Source: Protopterus annectens (Eukaryota > Chordata > Ceratodontiformes > Protopteridae). Taken from it: DNA of 64,000 bases. The notes beneath the pieces are model-generated. The model was not told the DNA's origin. It searched no databases and was given only the letters and a program-made list of their open reading frames with translations. Made by a program: the position numbers and the translations under genes. This document shows, in pieces, positions 34,602-44,379 of this stretch; the stretch's first letter is position 1; each line of letters starts with the position of its first letter. The DNA is taken from contig NC_056743.1 of NCBI RefSeq assembly GCF_019279795.1, positions 870,012,864 to 870,076,863 on the forward strand. Reading direction: 5' to 3'.

Positions 34602-36499
34602 CTTCCCCCTATACCTGCCAAGCAAAGCTGTAATGGCAGCACTTTTGGGCGGAAAACTGGCATTATTCTCAAAAAATTGGCATATTGTTACAAAAGACAA
34701 ATGTATTCTGGACATTATAGACAGAGGCTACAGGTTCCACTTTCACGCCCTTCCAAAAATGAGAGGCATGCCAAACCTGCCACAAAATCAAAGGGCAGAG
34801 GCACAAAGACAAATTTCCGCTCTCATGGATATGAAAGTGATTCAAGAGGTACCTGCAGAAGAATAAGGTCAAGGTTTTATTCCAGACTATTCCTGGTACC
34901 AAGGAAAGACAAAGATTGGAGACCTATCTTAGACCTATCCATCCTAAACACATATCTACAGGTGCCAAAATTCAAGATGCTCACATTACAGCAGCTTCTT
35001 CCCATGCTGGGCAAGGAGTCTTGGCTGGTAACGTTGGACCTCAAGGAGGCATACCTGCATGTCCCTATCAGACAAGATTGCAGAAGATACCTCAGATTTC
35101 TTGCAGGTTCAACCCATTACCAATTCTCTGCATTGCCCTTTGGCTTGTCTACTGTGCCCAGAGTGTTTACGAAATGCCTGGCATCAGTAATCGCCTTCTG
35201 CAGACTACAAGGAATACAAATCTACCCATACCTGGACGACTGCCTGATCCAAGCGGACAGCAAGGACATACTATTGCAGCATCTGGCATTTGTAGTAAAA
35301 CTGTTAAACTTCCTGGGATACACAGTGAACAAAAAGAAATCAAAACTAATACCTTCTCAACAGATAATTTTCCTGGGCGCCAGCTTGGATACAACCACCC
35401 AGATGGCCTACTTCACGCCAGACAAACAAGGGCAACTGTCTCAATACTTCCGCAAAATGGCAACTTTCACCAGGCTAACTGCAAGGAAAGTCCTGTAGGC
35501 TCTGGGATTCATGGCATCTTGCATCCTACTCATCCCGTGTGCAAAGCTGCATATGAGGAAACTTCAATGATACCTAAAAAGCTTATGGTCTCAACACAGC
35601 CACAGCTTGGAAACAATTATACCACTCACTCCATGCCTTCAAAAGGAATTTTTGTGATGGGCTCAAGCATGCCAAAGAAACACAGGTCTCCCTTTCTGTG
35701 TACCTCAAGCAACTCAAATCATCACAACAGACACCTCAGACTACGCCTGGGGAGCACACATGGCAGTGCATTCAGGGAAAATGGTCCCAAAAAGAGAAGC
35801 ACCTACACATCAACCAAAAGGAGATGCTAGCCGTGCAAAATGCTCTTATGACCTTCAAATACCTACTGCATCCAGGCCAGTTATTGATAAGGACAGACAA
35901 CACCACAGTGATGCTGTACATAAACAAACAGGGGGGAACTCATTCATACCCCCTGTGCAGGCAAGCCATGACCCATTGGAACACAGCACTGGAATTGTAA
36001 ATTCAACTACAGGCACAATTCCTGTCAGGGAAGGAAAACACACTGGCAGACAACCTAAGCAGAAATATGACAGATCCACACGAATGGAAGTTGCATCCTC
36101 AAGTTTTCACAAAGATAACTCAGGCATGGGAACAGCCAGACATAGATCTATTTGCTACCCACAGAAATTACTAGTTGAAAAAATTTTGTTCAAGGACCTA
36201 CCATCCACAGGCCTGGAAAGTGGACGCACTCTTTCAGTTGGACAACTTTGACAGTTTATGCCTTCCCGCCTCTTCCTCTACTGACCAATGTTCTATTAAA
36301 AGCCAGAGCAGAGAGGCCGCAAATGATTCTCATTGCTACAGACTGGCCAAGACAACACTGGTATCTGCTCCTAAAGAGCCTGACACATTCCCCACCATGG
36401 ATCCTACCTCTACTTCCTCTTCTGTTGTCCCAGCACAACTACAAAACCCTTCGCAGCCAGCTCAAAACCCTAAATCTAGCTGCATGGAGAATTCCTTAA
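34602..36499 (+). pseudogene. DIRS-E pol: RT, RNase H, methyltransferase
   Basis: The frame is +1 to Gag. The start is in the 34558 frame (GGKLALFSKNWHIVTKDK) to a stop at 34864. RT is then open to 35498: RKDKDWRPILDLSILN, VTLDLKEAYLHVPIR, FSALPFGLSTVPRVFTK, YPYLDDCLIQAD (YLDD 35229-35240). TAG replaces CAG at 35496, and TGA replaces Trp twice farther on. RNase H is readable at 35698-36000 (RTDNTTVMLYINKQGG, with Trp changed to Leu). The methyltransferase tail is open at 36248-36499 (VYAFPPLPLLTNVLLKA, MILIATDWPRQHWY). Confidence 0.86.
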
Positions 36500-37539
36500 T
36501 TTCCCAACAGACTCTCCTCTCCAAGGAGGTGCAGGATGTCATCTTGGAGGCCAGAAGACCTTCTACTAGAAAAGCCTACTCCGTCAAATGGAAACAGTTT
36601 TGTTCCTGGAATCAAGAAAAGGGCCAGAATCCTTGGGTAATAAATATACCTCAAATTTTACAGTACCTAGCTGAGATGTTAAACAGTGGACTTTCCTTCT
36701 CCTCCATCAAGATCCACGCTTCAGCCATTTCTGCACAATACAACACAGACCCTCCTTTATTCTCACATCCTCTCTTAAGGCAGTTCCTCAGAGGGGCAAA
36801 AAATATAAAACCCCCAAGGAAACCACCAGTCCCAGCTTGGGACCTCAACTTCGTATTGGAAAAGCTGACCCTTCCCTCCTTTGAGCCATCTTCTTCAACA
36901 GAGCTACAGTACTTGTCATGGAAAACAACCTTTATTCTGGCTATCACCTCAGCATGCAGGGTTTTGGAGCTACAGGCCCTCATGGCTGTGCAACCATTCA
37001 TCATTTTCCATCAGGACAGAGTTCCCTTATGAACCAACCCTACCTTTATGCCAAAGGTAGTATCCAGTGTAGCTTTGAATCAGACTATCCACTTACCTAC
37101 CTTTTATCCAAATCCACAAAACAAAGGGGAAAGACTACTACATTCCTTGGACATTCACAGACAACTTCGTTATTATTTGGACAGAACAAAGCCATTCAGG
37201 AAATCTGAGCAACTCTTTGTGTCCTATACTACAGGTGCTCAAGGAAAGGCTATTTCCAAACAGACAGTTTCAAAATGGATAGCCCACTGCATGCGCTTTT
37301 GTTACTCATTTCATGGAAAAACTGTGCCTGCATACATCAGATCCCACTCCACCAGGGCCACAGCTACCTCTGCAGCTTTCCTCAGGGGGGTCCCTACCAA
37401 GGACATTTTGGAAGCAGCTACTTGGAGTTCAGTGCACACTTTCTCCAAGCACTACCACCTTCCACTATACTCTAAATCTCGAGCGGGCTTTGCCACAGCA
37501 GTCTTGCAGGGCATCCTCGCTCCTCCTAGTTCCACTTAG
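36484..37539 (+). pseudogene. DIRS-E tyrosine recombinase (one stop)
   Basis: ATG at 36484 (MENSLISQQTLLSKEVQDV) overlaps the last 16 bases of the methyltransferase frame in -1. It is open to 37032: RPSTRKAYSVKWKQFCSWN, SFSSIKIHASAISAQYN, and AITSACRVLELQAL. In that last motif the catalytic Arg is kept but neighbours changed (Arg to Cys, Ser to Leu). A TGA at 37030 replaces Arg in VSLRTNP. The second part, 37048-37539, is intact with RSHSTRATATSAAFL and AATWSSVHTFSKHYHLPLY. Confidence 0.88.
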
Positions 37540-37570
37540 TGCCTACCACCCTTACTTAGCTTTGGGATTC

Positions 37571-37672
37571 TTCCCATCTGTAATGACTGCAGCTGTATGC
37601 ACGATGAACATAGTACAGTTTTGTACCTACCATAAATGTAGATGTTCGAGTGCTCATACAGCTGCAGTCCAG
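37571..37672 (+). repeat. DIRS-E internal complementary region
   Basis: cccatctgtaatgactgcag and ctgtatgcacgatgaaca pair with the left end. cctaccataaatgtagatgt and gagtgctcatacagctgcag pair with the right end. Confidence 0.88.
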
Positions 37673-37852
37673 GTTACCCCCCCTCCGTCCCCTCTTAGGA
37701 CAGGCCTTATGACAAACACCTTTATCATACAACCTATTTGGGGTATTCTTTTATGGTGTATTTGCTTGCAACTACTGTTTTTTGATTTATCTATATTGCA
37801 TGTTTGCATAACACTATGTTTTGCCTTCCTTCTGGGGGCACCTGACATCTGG

Positions 37853-38064
37853 GGCAAGAAAACTGAAGAAAATGGCGTTGGCTGCCTCTTTTATACCCCT
37901 GCCGCACTGACGTCAGGGAAGAAGCGACGACAACCGACGCCGGACCTAGACTTTGGAATTCGGCCGACCGAGGACCCGCCTGACGGCAGGATAACCCATC
38001 TGTAATGACTGCAGCTGTATGAGCACTCGAACATCTACATTTATGGTAGGTACAAAACTGTACT
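37853..38064 (-). repeat. DIRS-E right inverted terminal repeat
   Basis: Reverse complement of 32519-32696, with an inverted TATA (TTTTATA, 37889-37895) and CRE (TGACGTCA, 37908-37915). The outer sequence is catttatggtaggtacaaaa. Confidence 0.9.
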
Positions 38065-38215
38065 TTTCTCTAACAGCTGTTTTGCACTTTAAACTGCACA
38101 TTCAGCCAAGCCATTTGACTGTGGGTATTCAGGACTACTCATAATATGCACAAAGTCCCATGTTTCAGCAAATCTTTTGAACTGCTGACTTGTAAGCTGT
38201 ACACCATTGTCAGAA
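38065..38215 (-). pseudogene. Gypsy integrase core fragment
   Basis: Minus-strand translation gives SDNGVQLTSQQFKRFAETWD and HIMSSPEYPQSNGLAE. These are the catalytic Asp segment (SDNGPQF) and the SPxYPQSNGxAE segment of Gypsy integrases, and DIRS-E cuts right after it. Its continuation is at 32529. Confidence 0.8.
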
Positions 38216-38734
38216 ACTTGCTGGTCTGATAACTGGGCTTTCCTCAGGGTCTAACTTTATGGAGTACATAACTGGGAGCTTGCCTAGTTTGTCTTCAAAA
38301 AGATCAGCATAGCCAGGAAAAATAGTCTGGGTGAAATTTGAGCTGTTATCATTCAAGCTTACCTGGTGGACTTCCTTATTAAATGAAAGCAGTCCTATTT
38401 TGAAACTGCCTCTGAGGCCTAATAATGACTGCACAGGTTTCTTGACTATGTAAAACTGCAAGTCATAGCTGTTCCCAGCAGAGTAACATGAAAGCATTAC
38501 TAAGCCTTCAGTTTGAATTTCTTCACCACCATAAGCAACACGTTTCCCACACTTTGCCGGATCAAGCTTCTCACCATCACTTACTTTGGCAAACATTTCT
38601 ACTGACATAACATCGCACTTTGAACCAGTATCAACTTTGAGCTCTACAGGACTCCCATTAATCAGAACAGTACAAAATACTTCATTCTTTACCCACAAAT
38701 CTACGGCATTGATTGTTTCACCAAGCACTGACAC
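38210..38734 (-). pseudogene. Gypsy protease and N-terminal RT fragment
   Basis: The open frame on the minus strand reads VELKVDTGSKCDVMSVEMF, with the DTG active-site triad of a retroviral-type aspartic protease. It continues to KLPVMYSIKLDPEESPVIRP, the segment just before the RT palm. The frame stops at 38210, where integrase sequence begins, so RT and RNase H have been deleted. Protease would process Gag-Pol; here it has no complete polyprotein. Confidence 0.83.
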
Positions 38735-39534
38735 ACCATCAACATAAAAAGTAGGGTCACAGCTTTCTAATTGATCAACTTGTCTCTTTGAATGTTCTTT
38801 TTTAATAAAAGAATGAGCGTCGTTTGACTTACAAAGTCTTTTGAAATTATTCCACTTTTTACATTTGTGGCACTGCTGACCAAAATCTAAGCAATTTCTC
38901 TTTTAGATTCATAATTACCACCACAGTTAAAACAGTTGACTATGAGGCTAGTTACAGCTTTTCCTGAGTCACCCTTGTGGTTCACTGAGCATGCTCTGGA
39001 TTTTACTGGAGCTGCCCTGGAATTTGCTAGAAAGGCTCTGGGTTTCACTGAAGCTGCCACACTCTTAGGCCTGTATCTTTCAACCTCATGCTACATACTA
39101 TCAACATTAGCAGTAGAATAAGCCATGTGCGTGATTTTCTCATTTGTAAGCATATTAGTGTGCTTTTCTGTGAGTTTATATATGTGACAAATCTCAGTGG
39201 CCTTATTCAAAGTTAAATCACTGTCTCTAAGCAAAATCTTTCTCACTGCATCATATTTAATACCACACACAAGCCTGTCTTTTATCAACTCATCTCTGAA
39301 ATCACCAAATCTGCACATTTTTGCCTTGTTTCTCAAATCAGTTATGTATACTACAAAAGTTTTACCAGGCTTTTGATCCCTTGTGCAAAATAAGTGCCTT
39401 TCCATTGTAATATTCATTTGGGGGTTACACATTTCTCTAAATTTACATTTTAAACACTCAGGAACTTCCCACATTTCAGCCGGCACCAGTATATGGTATT
39501 TTCCCCCCCTCACCCGCATACACAGCAGGTGCAT
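38735..39534 (-). pseudogene. Gypsy gag and nucleocapsid remnant
   Basis: Minus strand 39534-39091: RDQKPGKTFVVYITDLRNKA, FGDFRDELIKDRLVCGIK, LRDSDLTLNKATEICH. These are typical of Gypsy (Mag-like) Gag capsid sequence. Between 39090 and 38735 lie a CFNCGGNYES segment and a CHKCKKWNNFKRLC knuckle whose zinc-binding His is Asn. Frames are broken near 38900. Start uncertain. Confidence 0.78.
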
Positions 39535-39683
39535 ACATAAATGAAGTCTTTCTTTCAGGGGCCTCTGAACCAGCTAAATTAAGCAGAATAAATGCTTTTG
39601 TATGTGCTTCTTTATCAGGAAAAAAGCAGCCTGTATGAAAATATCATACTCTTGCTCAAACACTCTCTAATTTTCTGCAATAT

Positions 39684-39869
39684 TGTTATTAAAAACATAT
39701 CAGGATGGATAGCAGAGGTATTAAACTTAAATGAACTAACTGACTGACTACTACACACATGCATTATACCTTGGCTGCTCACTACAAAATTGGACTCTAG
39801 CTCGCATGTGCACAGTACTTATATGCACATACCTACTGTCTGGAAAACTTTTTAAAGGTATATCACACA
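39684..39869 (-). repeat. Gypsy 5' LTR (partial)
   Basis: Matches 31610-31796. The outer-left part of the LTR (about 31555-31605 of the other copy) is not found here, so the R/U5 side is truncated. Its outer end is followed by tcata at 39871-39875, which also precedes the other LTR at 31550-31554 and is a candidate 5-base target duplication. Confidence 0.75.
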
Positions 39870-39990
39870 GTCATATCTACAAAACTTTCTACACTTCTAT
39901 GACTGGGAAGCCCTAGAACTGGATGAGGAAGTGCTAGTGGATGTTATCTGCTTGAACTTCACTAAGGCCTTTGACTCAGCACCACTTTGA
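39870..39990 (+). pseudogene. CR1 LINE reverse transcriptase remnant, downstream part
   Basis: The + strand reads NLLHFYDWEALELDEEVLVD and VICLNFTKAFDSAP. This corresponds to CR1 RT motif A (VIYLDFSKAFDTVP) with the catalytic Asp changed to Asn. It directly continues the RT fragment ending at 31549, so the Gypsy element inserted between these two pieces. Confidence 0.72.
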
Positions 39991-40140
39991 GGAATACAAA
40001 ATAATTTATTTTATTTACTTATTTATTCATTTATTTGTCTTTGTTGACTGGTAAAGTCTGGCTGGGCAAAAAAAAAACATTTTTGGTGGAGGTCTGTGCA
40101 GAAAAGCTCCACAGTTAAATCTCTTATTACAATTGAAGTG
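39991..40140 (-). mobile_element. LINE-B 3' end fragment
   Basis: TTTATT-rich tail followed by ggtaaagtctggctgggcaa and a gaggtctgtgc-agaaaagctccac block. It is collinear with the LINE-B 3' end at 3867-3970, so it is a short 5'-truncated insertion of the same family on the same strand. Confidence 0.7.
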
Positions 40141-40169
40141 AAAGTATTTTTACTTGTGCAGTACATTTC

Positions 40170-40400
40170 GCATGACCAGTTGGCATAATGGTTAAGGTCT
40201 TTACCTCCAATGCACAAGGTCACACGGTACAAGGTTCATTCCTGATCTCTGGCCATTGTCTGAATTGAGTTTGCAAGATCAGCTAACACACTGACTTACT
40301 GGCACTGAGGTGGTGGTGCCCTGCTACCTTCCTCTGGCAGTCTACTACAGCTCAAAGTCCATCCCACTGCATGTTTGTGGATGTGATGGACCATTCACCT
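40170..40400 (+). mobile_element. tRNA-derived SINE
   Basis: A box TGGCATAATGG (40181-40191) and B box GGTTCATTCCT (40233-40243) are spaced as in a tRNA gene. The head is nearly the same as the SINE in DIRS-D (ttggcataatggttaaggt), but the body is longer and different. The right boundary is not clear. Confidence 0.65.
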
Positions 40401-41839
40401 GGCAGTACAGTTACTGCCTTACAGTCCCACGGACAGGGCTCTTTCAATATTTCTAGTGCCATAGTAAGAAAAAGATCTCTTGAAAGACTGCTCCTTACTC
40501 TGAATCTCTTCAGCTGCTAAGTTCAGGTAAGTAACACTTTTGGATTTTATTCCCTCCCTGGGGTTTGTCAGTTGTTTTCTGATTGGAAATTTTGTATATT
40601 CCTGTTTTCTTCCTGTCTTGCTTAGTATAAGACACATACCCCCGGATTTACAAAAGCTTGCACGGAGTGCAAGAAGAGTGTAGGAGCTCACGCCGGCAAT
40701 ATGTCTGCCGTGCGATCCAGGAACAGCCAGCAGGGGCGTGCACGAGAGCTGCTAAAGCTACTCTTGCACGGACCGCGTCATGGTATGCAAATTACCTAAT
40801 TTGCTGGTGAAAGCCATGCAAATGAGGTAAATTTGCGATCCAGGAAACACTAACCTGTCCGTGGAAGATTAGTGTTAGCTGCAGAAATGTACTCCATTGG
40901 TAACGGAGTACATTTCTGCAAATAGCTAAATGGAGCTATGACCGCTCCAAATAAAGGATGCATACAGTTGAGGAAGCATGCCAATGGCCATATATAAGGC
41001 CATTGGCATTTTAAAATGTTGAAAAATATAACAAATTAACCCCCCCCCCCCGATCTCCGATGTTTAAGCATAGCACAGCACCGCGCAAACGTGTGGCGCA
41101 TATAAAAACAAGAAAATAATTTAAAAAAATCCAAAAATAGGCATTTTCACTAAAAAGCTTATTCTGCCATGCAGGTGAATGGCAGGCTGAAGACAACATG
41201 GCCACTGACTAGTGGTTGCTAAGGGGGGGGAGCTCAGTGTGAGAGATGTAACCATGCATTACTAGACAATCCTATGCAAATGAGGATAAGGATAGTGAAT
41301 CCCAATTTTCCCCAGCATGTGAGGCATGTCCCAAGAGTGTAAGAGTAGGAGTAGGTGAGTAGAAGAGTAGAATATAGGTGACATCATGAGGGGGTGTGTC
41401 AGACAGGCTGTAAACTAATTGGAGCACAGTGGCTTGTGTTTGCCCTGAGTTTCTCAGGATTGCAAAAGGTGTGACTACAGTTGTCCTATTTGAAAACCTC
41501 AAACCCAAGGTGCACACTGTTAAAAGATAGGAAACTCCTTGCAAACATGCACACAGCGTGTGTGCTCGTGTGTGCGTGTTTGCATTTGTTTTTGCGGCAC
41601 TGCCCCGGTCGGAAACAGAAAGGCAAAAGGAAGGAAAAGAACTAATAGGAAGTTAACCAAGGAGAACTAGCAGAGCTGCCAGGTGAAATATATCAGAATC
41701 AGCCAATTACACAGGCAGCAGACTAGCCCAGCCCAGTACTTTAAACTCTGCAAACACCATTCTCCCTTGTTTTTCTCAAGAAATCTGCAACACTGCAGTA
41801 CACAAAGAGGGAAAGCTTAAAAAGCTTAAGTCAGACAAA
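40401..41839. other. Non-coding stretch upstream of the Harbinger transposase
   Basis: No gene seen. 40690-41010 is rich in short perfect hairpins, followed by a C-run (41041-41052) and GT-rich sequence (41550-41590). It may be the 5' non-coding part of the Harbinger element, but I could not find matching terminal inverted repeats on the right side. Confidence 0.5.
40846..41008. repeat. Row of perfect hairpins
   Basis: AACACTAA/TTAGTGTT (40846 and 40869), a 16-base perfect stem tgcagaaatgtactcc with loop attggtaac (40880-40920), and an 11-base stem TGCCAATGGCC with loop atatataa (40979-41008). These are adjacent and non-overlapping. Confidence 0.8.
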
Positions 41840-42985
41840 ATGTTAGGGACTGCTCTTGCTGTCATAAACCAACATGTGCAAGGTGCTGAGGGTGGTGATG
41901 TTGTGAATGCTGCTGAGCAACCCACAGTGAGGAGCCGGAGAAGAGTGTACAGACCCAGGGTAACCTACCAGGGGCTACATGAGCTGGAGATAGTGGAGCG
42001 CTATAGGGTGGACAGAGACCTCCTACAGCAAATTGTTGAGCTGTGCCGGCCACACCTCACACACAGAACCAACAGAGGGGAACCCATCCCAGTGGATACC
42101 AAGGTATGTGTTGGCCTAAGAATAGTAGCTACAGGTACCTTCCAAAGACCAACTGGTGATATGATGGGGATTTCACAAGCATCAGCATCCAGGGTACTCC
42201 ACCATTTCCTGGATGTCATGTCAGCACATGTCGGTGACTACGTATATTTCCCCAATTCCCATGAGGCATTGGCCAGCAATATGCGTCTTTTCCACCAAAT
42301 AGTAGAATACACTGAGGTAGTGGGTGCAATAGACTGCACGCACATACGCATCAAAGCACCACCTGGTGAGCGGGGTAAGGTCTACATAAACTGCAAGGGC
42401 TTCCCCTCCCTCAACTGCCAGGTCATGTGCGATGCCCAGGGCATAATAATGAATGTGTGTGCTGGCTGCCCTGGAAGCTATCACAATTCCCACATCTGGC
42501 ATCTGACGCAGCTGTACCAGAGATTTGCCAATGGGGACATCCCTGATGGTCACCTAGTGGGGGATGCTGGATATGCACTGGAGCCGTGGCTGATGACACC
42601 CATCAGAAATGCACACACACCTGAACAAGAACTCCATAATGAGGCACACACACAAACAAGAAATATAATTGAGCGTGTGTTTGGGATGCTCAAGTCACGG
42701 TTCCTGAACACATCTGGTGGAGCCTTGCAGTACTCACCAACTACATGTACCCAAATTGCTATAGTATATGCCATGCTGCACAATATGATCCTGCGGAAAC
42801 AGCTGCAGCAGGAACAGCATGGGGCAGGGCCAAACAGCCCCCCACCATTGCCAAGGCCTGCACAGGCACAGCGTGACTCGGAGGAGGAACAACCTGAGCC
42901 TGCTCCAGTAGGCAGAAGGAGGCATGCCCAGTATGCCCTGGCCTTGGAAAATAGGCAATGCATAGCACATACATTGACTCAGTAG
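41840..42985 (+). CDS. Harbinger (PIF/Harbinger superfamily) transposase, intact
   Basis: A 381-residue DDE-type nuclease related to the domesticated vertebrate protein HARBI1. It would cut and join transposon ends in the nucleus. Residues 55-130 form the helical N-terminal region (DRDLLQQIVELCRPHL, FQRPTGDMMGISQASASRVL). The catalytic triad is visible: D165 in VGAIDCTHIRI, D242 in LVGDAGYALEPWL, and E278 in NIIERVFGMLKSRF. The PGSYHNSHIW motif is also present. The C-terminal 60 residues are Pro/Gln-rich and low complexity. The start is the first ATG of the frame; no intron or lesion is seen. Harbinger elements normally also encode a Myb-like DNA-binding partner, which I did not find here. 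Whether it is expressed is unknown. Confidence 0.93.
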   Translation: MLGTALAVINQHVQGAEGGDVVNAAEQPTVRSRRRVYRPRVTYQGLHELEIVERYRVDRDLLQQIVELCRPHLTHRTNRGEPIPVDTKVCVGLRIVATGTFQRPTGDMMGISQASASRVLHHFLDVMSAHVGDYVYFPNSHEALASNMRLFHQIVEYTEVVGAIDCTHIRIKAPPGERGKVYINCKGFPSLNCQVMCDAQGIIMNVCAGCPGSYHNSHIWHLTQLYQRFANGDIPDGHLVGDAGYALEPWLMTPIRNAHTPEQELHNEAHTQTRNIIERVFGMLKSRFLNTSGGALQYSPTTCTQIAIVYAMLHNMILRKQLQQEQHGAGPNSPPPLPRPAQAQRDSEEEQPEPAPVGRRRHAQYALALENRQCIAHTLTQ

Positions 42986-43290
42986 GAACCCTGGAAATGA
43001 CACCTCTCTCTGACTGGCACATACAGTAAAAGGGATGCCTAACTTAACACTATCTGTTTTCAAACATGTATAGGGAGTGTACTGTGTGCATCAGACATAG
43101 GCAGCCCTGCAGCACCACCTGAGGCATGTGTGCCCTATTTTAAGCAATATAAAGCACTGCTAAGCACATTTTACCAGTATTGAGCATATTTAGATACAAT
43201 TGCACATAGCTGCGCACCGCGCTAACCAGCACAACGTCGGGCAAAGTTGGGTAAACACGCTCACACCTGCTTTACTGTTCCTTAACCAGT
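42986..43290. other. Stretch 3' of the Harbinger transposase
   Basis: About 300 bases with no gene. It probably includes the right side of the Harbinger transposon, but no inverted copy of the left flank was found. Confidence 0.45.
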
Positions 43291-43294
43291 CAGG

Positions 43295-43400
43295 TCTGCC
43301 CAGCAGGAAAATAAAAAGCAGTGACAGGGCTCGAACTCAGGATACTGTGTACTATAGTCACAGTACTGAACCACTAAGCCATGACAGCATTCCACTGGCA
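43295..43400 (-). mobile_element. tRNA-like repeat (SINE head)
   Basis: On the minus strand TGGCTTAGTGG (43371-43381) fits the A box and GAGTTCGAGCC (43328-43338) fits the B box. Between them is an anticodon-arm-like stem (actgt, then acagt). I see no clean acceptor stem, so a SINE head is more likely than a working tRNA gene. Confidence 0.55.
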
Positions 43401-44336
43401 CAGACACAACTTAAGTCACTCACACATACCAGTTGTGTGTGTGTGTGGGGGGGGTCACATACCTAACAGTCACAGCCAGCAGGACAATTGTAGACAAATG
43501 CAAACACAAACAAATGCTGTATCATGCCCTCTGAAAAGGCATATGGGTAACCTCCCCCAGGCCTATGCAGACAGATAACAGCAGGCCAGGCAGTGTGATG
43601 TGGGTTGGGTAGGCTATGAAGTCACAAACTAATATGCGTGTAATTGGAAGCTAAGGTCTGTAGTACAGTGATACGCGTCAAGCCAGTATGATAGGCAACA
43701 GTACAGACCGAAATGGAGTACCTGACATAGCAGTGCAGGCCTAGCAAATGTGTATAAGTGTCAGGTGTACCCCTCATCCTATGTACACCCACAGTAACAT
43801 TCAGGTGTGCCCCCCCCCCCCGTGTAGAAATGTACAAATAAAAGCTGCCCCCCCCCTTTATGTAGCAATGTTGATAAGTCTATAGAAATTGACTCATGGA
43901 AGCCCTGCAAGCACATCGTGCTTCCTGTCGATATACAACACAAAGGTGAGCCCTGAAGTAAAAACCAACTTGATTTTTCACACACATATAATATATATGC
44001 CCATAGTGGGCTTGCTCACACACTTGAACAAATTTAGCAAATTTCAGTCAGCAACATACTGAAACGTCATACTGGGCATGTTCACACACTTAGGCCATGT
44101 CTGAGTACAGCAGTGGGCCACATATCTGGCAGTTGCAGTTCTTACTCCAGACACATGTCACTATTCCTGCCTTGTGCACACAGTGATATGAAAACATACC
44201 CATATAATATATTGGACCCCTGTCATAATCAAACTATGTAATACAAGTACTTAACGTTTTTCAAAGAAAGTTAAAGCACAAAGAAGATCAATAAATCACC
44301 AATCAGTATCATCAAGAAACAATGAGCACTCCTAAC
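43401..44336. other. Spacer with GT, G and C runs
   Basis: No gene seen. It contains a tgtgtgtgtgtgggggggg tract near 43435-43456 and C-runs near 43809-43821 and 43849-43857. Confidence 0.55.
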
Positions 44337-44350
44337 ATTATCCAAGACAA
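44337..44350 (+). repeat. Candidate target-site duplication, left
   Basis: attatccaagacaa, identical to 45733-45746, flanks the Penelope-like inverted dimer. Confidence 0.7.
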
Positions 44351-44379
44351 TTACCCAACCAAGTAACACAAACTGAGAA

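Larger units (their letters stand above)
32519..38064 (+). mobile_element. DIRS-E, full-length family-2 DIRS retrotransposon, inside the Gypsy element
   Basis: A 5.5 kb element with terminal repeats 32519-32696 and 37853-38064, an ICR at 37571-37672, and gag, pol and recombinase genes with several stops and shifts. It interrupts the Gypsy integrase. Its terminal core (acagctgcagtcattacaga) differs from DIRS-C and D, but left end, ICR and right end agree with each other. Confidence 0.92.
38065..39869 (-). mobile_element. Gypsy-type LTR retrotransposon, 5' part
   Basis: Remainder of the Gypsy element: 5' LTR (39684-39869), gag, nucleocapsid and protease, then an abrupt join to the integrase core at about 38210. 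RT, RNase H and most of integrase are missing. DIRS-E interrupts it at 38064. Confidence 0.82.

Noticed and set aside
42221-43063. Minus-strand frames opposite the Harbinger transposase
   Set aside because: Shadows of the sense gene with no domain of their own.
40632-43250. Defined Harbinger terminal inverted repeats
   Set aside because: I looked for an inverted copy of ccccggatttacaaaagc and of the GC-rich block near 41070 on the right side and found none.
43321-43385. Functional tRNA gene
   Set aside because: Promoter boxes are good, but no clean acceptor stem is seen and it lies in repeat DNA.
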